16,440 nt of DNA from Promethearchaeota archaeon (lineage in GTDB: Archaea; Asgardarchaeota; Lokiarchaeia; Sigynarchaeales; SOKP01), in contig WJKD01000539.1 in NCBI GenBank assembly GCA_014729315.1, positions 1 to 16,440 of the forward strand, written 5' to 3'. Below are positions 13,417 to 16,440 of the stretch, one piece after another. The notes under the pieces were generated by a model. It made no database searches. It was not told the DNA's origin and worked only from the letters and a program-made list of their open reading frames with translations. Both the position numbers and the translations under genes were made by a program. Every line of letters begins with the position of its first letter. Position 1 is the first letter of the stretch.

Positions 13417-13645
13417 TTTTCAAAAATTATTCTTTACAAACAAGGACAGATTATTGAGTCTATGCTCCTCCTAGATCATCTTATTTCTTTATTCTCATAC
13501 ATATTATTTAGCCCTTTCGAAATGATTCTAATAGGAATCTTATCAACAATGGACTAACATATATTTCAAAAAAGAGTTCATTTTTGTAAAACCAACCAGC
13601 CATATAATAGAGACAATATCGAGAGAATATTTTTGAATTCTAATT

Positions 13646-14434
13646 CTACTCATTTAATTGGTCTCTTAACCGTTTCACGTCCTCCTTAAGTTTATTTGCT
13701 CTTTGTTCCGCTGCTTCTGCTTTCTGTTCCGCTGCTTCTGCTTTCTGTTCTACTGCCTCTGCTTTCGTTAAAAGAATCTGGAATGTATCTGTTTCTAACA
13801 GAATCATCCTATATAAGGATTTGCCGGACTCGTGCTTAGAACTACGTTTCTGCAGCCCTAATCGAAAGGGTACATATTCGCTGACATCAATTATCGCCTC
13901 TCGATTCGTTTTATCCCCGTCAATTGTGGTTTCACGCAATTCTACTATTTGATATTCACTCGATTGTTGAAGCATGTATGCCCGCAAAAAAGGAGGTTTA
14001 TAAAATTTATTAGCAACATGATATGAGGGAAAGACAACGTAAAGAGGAACTTTCAGTTTGCGGCAATAATCTACATTCTCTCCGATGTCCATTCTCCAGG
14101 TGCTTTTTGAAAGTATATTTACTACCATCGTAGGTACGCGGTTATTATATTTCTTCGCCTTATATGAAGATAAGCGTTTAGGAATGTGCATATCCTTAAA
14201 ATATGAGATGTCAAACTTTGCATCGATATTGAATCCAGCAATCGAGAAATAATGATGTAAGTCCCACATCGTCCTGTCATCGGGAAAATTCGTGGACAAC
14301 ACATCGTAGAGGTAATTGATTTCGTCGGAATGCGGTTCGTTCTCCCTACGACCAAGTCGCGGCCTTTTCGGGTCGTAATCGTCCGGAGGGTGTCCCTTGT
14401 GGCGCGTGCTTACGATCGAACTAGGATCGTCCAT
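13646..14434 (-). CDS. Uma2/DUF820-like protein, nuclease site degenerate, with C-terminal coiled coil
   Basis: A 262-residue protein that resembles the Uma2 (DUF820) branch of the PD-(D/E)xK nuclease fold. Residues 72-78 (KFDISYF position), 99-113 (RVPTMVVNILSKSTW) and 120-136 (YCRKLKVPLYVVF) align with the family pattern PD..., VVEILSPST and Y...GVPxYxVVD. The usual catalytic Glu is Asn106 and the later Lys position is not clear, so it is probably inactive or altered. Residues 223-262 are a charged coiled coil with three heptads like AEAAEQK. The N-terminus (1-36) is very rich in Pro, Asp and Arg. The gene is less AT-rich than its neighbours, especially at 14250-14430, which suggests transfer. 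The function is unknown. Confidence 0.6.
   Translation of the reverse strand: MDDPSSIVSTRHKGHPPDDYDPKRPRLGRRENEPHSDEINYLYDVLSTNFPDDRTMWDLHHYFSIAGFNIDAKFDISYFKDMHIPKRLSSYKAKKYNNRVPTMVVNILSKSTWRMDIGENVDYCRKLKVPLYVVFPSYHVANKFYKPPFLRAYMLQQSSEYQIVELRETTIDGDKTNREAIIDVSEYVPFRLGLQKRSSKHESGKSLYRMILLETDTFQILLTKAEAVEQKAEAAEQKAEAAEQRANKLKEDVKRLRDQLNE
13705..13767 (-). repeat. three 21-bp tandem repeats coding for coiled-coil heptads
   Basis: The first two units are identical (GTTCCGCTGCTTCTGCTTTCT on the + strand, at 13705-13725 and 13726-13746). The third (13747-13767) differs at a few positions. They encode AEAxEQK heptads. Near-identical DNA means recent slippage duplication, unlike the old CysRS repeats. 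Confidence 0.8.
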
Positions 14435-14648
14435 TTAATCTTGCATTTTTCTTACTTTAATGTAGTTTAGGAATTCAATTCAATTTGTTCCTTACGATTA
14501 TATTATGAATTTGAGTATTTATTTTTATTATTTTATTAATTATCGTGTAATTACCCATAAAAACAATCGTTTAGAAATTCTCTCTTTTACTCTACTTAAG
14601 GAGAAACCAAAGGTATAATCATATAATCCTAAAAATAATTATGCTTTT

Positions 14649-16124
14649 TTATTTCTTGTGCGGTTTTCTTGAAACTATTCTAACGGGATTCAATCCTTTC
14701 CAGACGACCTCAAATCCAATCAAATTTAACGCTTTGTCGGTTAAATCATATTTATTGAGGATCTTTTTCACTATTGAAAACTTCCTATGTTCTCCTATCG
14801 TTTCTTTCAAGTTTAGCAAAAATCTTTCCGATAAGAGTTTATCGCCAACGACCACATATCCTTCGGGTTTAAGGTTTTCCAGAGTTTCAGGAGTTATATT
14901 CAATTCATTTGATTTATCTTTTATAGATACGATGTCTTCGTCTAATTTTATTTCCTTGGTTTCCCTTATTTCTCTTTTTATTAATTTAGCGGTTTCCTTG
15001 TTTAGAATTTTTAAAACCTTTTTGATGGGGATTCGTTTGTCGTAAAAAATCACCTCTCCTGGAAAATCACTGCGCGAGCATCGAAGGTTTTTATTTATCG
15101 CCGCAATAATTCGAGTTTTAGTTAGATTAAACTTCTGGATCTTTTTTTTGATGTATTCGGGTGTCCAAAAACCAATTATCTCCATATAGATTGTTAAATT
15201 GTTTTTAAAGAAGCCAAAATCGGGGATGATTACGTAATTACCCGCCTTAATAAATTTAGGCTCTCTTTCAATTCTCCACTCGGGAGCAAATAACTTGAAA
15301 TCTTTATAGAATTGCTCCTCGACGTCGCTATCAAACTCTTTAACGTGGATTTCGCAGAGGGGAAAAAGTAAATTAACATCGGATGTAAGATTAAAATCGA
15401 AGACTCTGGGTTGGCCTCCTCGGACCATCTCTATTTTAGCGTTTATTGACCATCTCTCCGAAGAAACAATGTAGGGCAATAATTGAGCAAATTTTACTCC
15501 GTATTTCCTGGTTTTTTTTAAGAGCGAAGCCGGACCCGTGATCTTAATTTCTTTCCCGTCCGTTTCGTACATTAAGCCAAGAAAATTAATCATTCGGAAT
15601 AATGCTTGGTAGTTTCCTTCGATTTGGAGAGTCATTTCTAAGCAATTGAATAGGAGCGTTTGAGTAATGGAAAGGTTGAAATTTCTAAGCAACTCTTCTG
15701 CCGAGTGTAGCTTTAATTTCTTTAAGACTTGTTCCTTTTCTAAATCAGCAAAAATAGCGTTTTCTATTTCTGCTGGCGAGCGTTCAAAGTCGCGTGCAGT
15801 TGATTCAATGATTTCTTTTCTTTTATCTTCGTCAAGGACAAATCCTTTTTCAAATAGCGCCGTTCTTACTTCTACGCTGTCTAATTCAGTACAAGGTTCA
15901 GAAACAGACCTCCTCCTCACCAACTCAGATAAACCGCGTATGGTTTTATAATCAGTCCGCCCTTTTTCTAAATTTCGCAGACTTTCCTTTATTTCTCTAT
16001 ATTTTTTACCGAGCGCTTTATTATAGATTGAGATAACCTTGTTTGGTAATTCAAGAGATTTAAGATAATGTGGCTGAATAGTTCCTCTGCTGAATTTAAC
16101 ATTAAGTAGGTCTTTCGCAAGCAT
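14649..16124 (-). CDS. bax1: Bax1-like nuclease (DUF790), XPB partner
   Basis: Partner of archaeal XPB; known Bax1 proteins bind the helicase and act as a structure-specific nuclease in nucleotide excision repair. The 491-residue product keeps the DUF790 hallmarks: the N-terminal basic segment, PDFGFF (301-306) with Asp302 and YMEIIGFWTPEY (313-324) with Glu315, which together form the PD-(D/E)xK-like centre. A C-terminal extension (about 378-491) follows. ATG 16124 touches the xpb stop codon (TAAATG), and an AGGAGG lies in the last codons of xpb just upstream. Translation is therefore probably coupled. The close pairing strengthens the functional call. Confidence 0.9.
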   Translation of the reverse strand: MLAKDLLNVKFSRGTIQPHYLKSLELPNKVISIYNKALGKKYREIKESLRNLEKGRTDYKTIRGLSELVRRRSVSEPCTELDSVEVRTALFEKGFVLDEDKRKEIIESTARDFERSPAEIENAIFADLEKEQVLKKLKLHSAEELLRNFNLSITQTLLFNCLEMTLQIEGNYQALFRMINFLGLMYETDGKEIKITGPASLLKKTRKYGVKFAQLLPYIVSSERWSINAKIEMVRGGQPRVFDFNLTSDVNLLFPLCEIHVKEFDSDVEEQFYKDFKLFAPEWRIEREPKFIKAGNYVIIPDFGFFKNNLTIYMEIIGFWTPEYIKKKIQKFNLTKTRIIAAINKNLRCSRSDFPGEVIFYDKRIPIKKVLKILNKETAKLIKREIRETKEIKLDEDIVSIKDKSNELNITPETLENLKPEGYVVVGDKLLSERFLLNLKETIGEHRKFSIVKKILNKYDLTDKALNLIGFEVVWKGLNPVRIVSRKPHKK

Positions 16125-16440
16125 TTAATTTTTCCTCCTGTAGGACGTAGAAATTTCCATCGTATTTTCTGTGACTATTTCGTAGAGGAGTGCTTTTTTG
16201 TTCTCATGCGGTCTTAATATGCGTCCTAATCGTTGGATATATTCTCGCGAACTTCCTGTACCACTTAAAATAATTGCTACATTTGCTTCGGGAACGTTGA
16301 TACCCTCATCTAACACTTGCGAAGAAACGATCGCAGAATAAATCCCCTTTTTGAATTTATCTAACACGTCCTCTCTTTCCTTTTTTAAAGTTTTGTGCGT
16401 GATACAAGGGATTAGAAAGCGTTTCGAAATGATATAGACC
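16125..16440 (-). CDS. xpb: XPB-type DNA helicase, C-terminal part (5' end outside window)
   Basis: The frame is open to the right edge, so only the last ~104 codons are seen. They form the end of helicase domain 2 of XPB/Rad25, a 3'-5' ATP-dependent translocase used in excision repair: [10 protein letters not shown], then motif V-like [14 protein letters not shown] and motif [23 protein letters not shown] with the arginine-finger arginines. A short basic tail (TSYRRKN) ends it. An internal GTG at 16365-16367 is not the real start, because the reading frame and homologous sequence continue upstream. It is co-transcribed with bax1. Confidence 0.92.
   Translation of the reverse strand, partial: VYIISKRFLIPCITHKTLKKEREDVLDKFKKGIYSAIVSSQVLDEGINVPEANVAIILSGTGSSREYIQRLGRILRPHENKKALLYEIVTENTMEISTSYRRKN

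Noticed and set aside
13508..13603. 31-codon - strand ORF (starts MAGWFYKNELFF)
   Set aside because: Too short, no family resemblance, and no clear ribosome site; the gap is otherwise non-coding, so it could be chance.
16125..16367. Separate 80-residue protein starting at GTG 16367
   Set aside because: The frame continues to the window edge with XPB-like sequence, so this is the end of a longer helicase gene.

Overview
The window (16,440 bp, strongly AT-rich) looks like a chromosomal segment of an archaeon, most probably an Asgard (Lokiarchaeota-like) lineage. The evidence is archaeal information-processing genes (an XPB-type helicase next to its Bax1 nuclease partner, and an archaeal-style CysRS), a tRNA whose introns fit the bulge-helix-bulge rule, TATA-like boxes close to start codons with few Shine-Dalgarno sites, an expansion of Lrp/AsnC regulators, and a Rag/Arf-like small GTPase behind an ArsR-type repressor. 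The phylum is inferred; no search was possible.

Left part (1-4013, + strand): a minimal two-gene Fe-S scaffold system (SmsC ATPase and SmsB scaffold, ATGA overlap), a peroxiredoxin-like protein with a CPIC motif, an unrecognised winged-helix protein, and the first of three Lrp-family regulators. From 4014 to 5209 the DNA is eroded: remnants of unknown ORFs lead into an HEPN-domain pseudogene broken by frameshifts and stops.

Middle part (5210-8447): a second Lrp regulator behind two 15-bp palindromes, a small membrane protein with a palindrome over its probable TATA box, a third Lrp regulator on the - strand, then an ArsR-small GTPase operon with a palindromic candidate operator, facing a small ferredoxin-like protein whose stop codon overlaps the GTPase stop. 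All three Lrp proteins carry a CPF motif and a cysteine-containing C-terminal tail, so they may be redox or metal sensors.

Right part (8448-16440): SfsA followed by a possible CYTH-like protein; then on the - strand a tRNA-Cys(GCA) with two introns at non-canonical positions, directly upstream of a 641-residue CysRS whose C-terminal module occurs four times in tandem. Next come an intact HepT-MntA toxin-antitoxin pair (RX4HXY and GSX10DXD motifs), a Uma2-like protein with decayed catalytic positions and a heptad-repeat coiled coil, and the abutting bax1 and xpb genes; xpb runs off the right edge.

Fe-S assembly, a peroxiredoxin, a ferredoxin, cysteine-bearing regulators and the cysteine-charging pair occur together. 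This makes a cysteine/iron/redox theme possible, but shared function is not proven.
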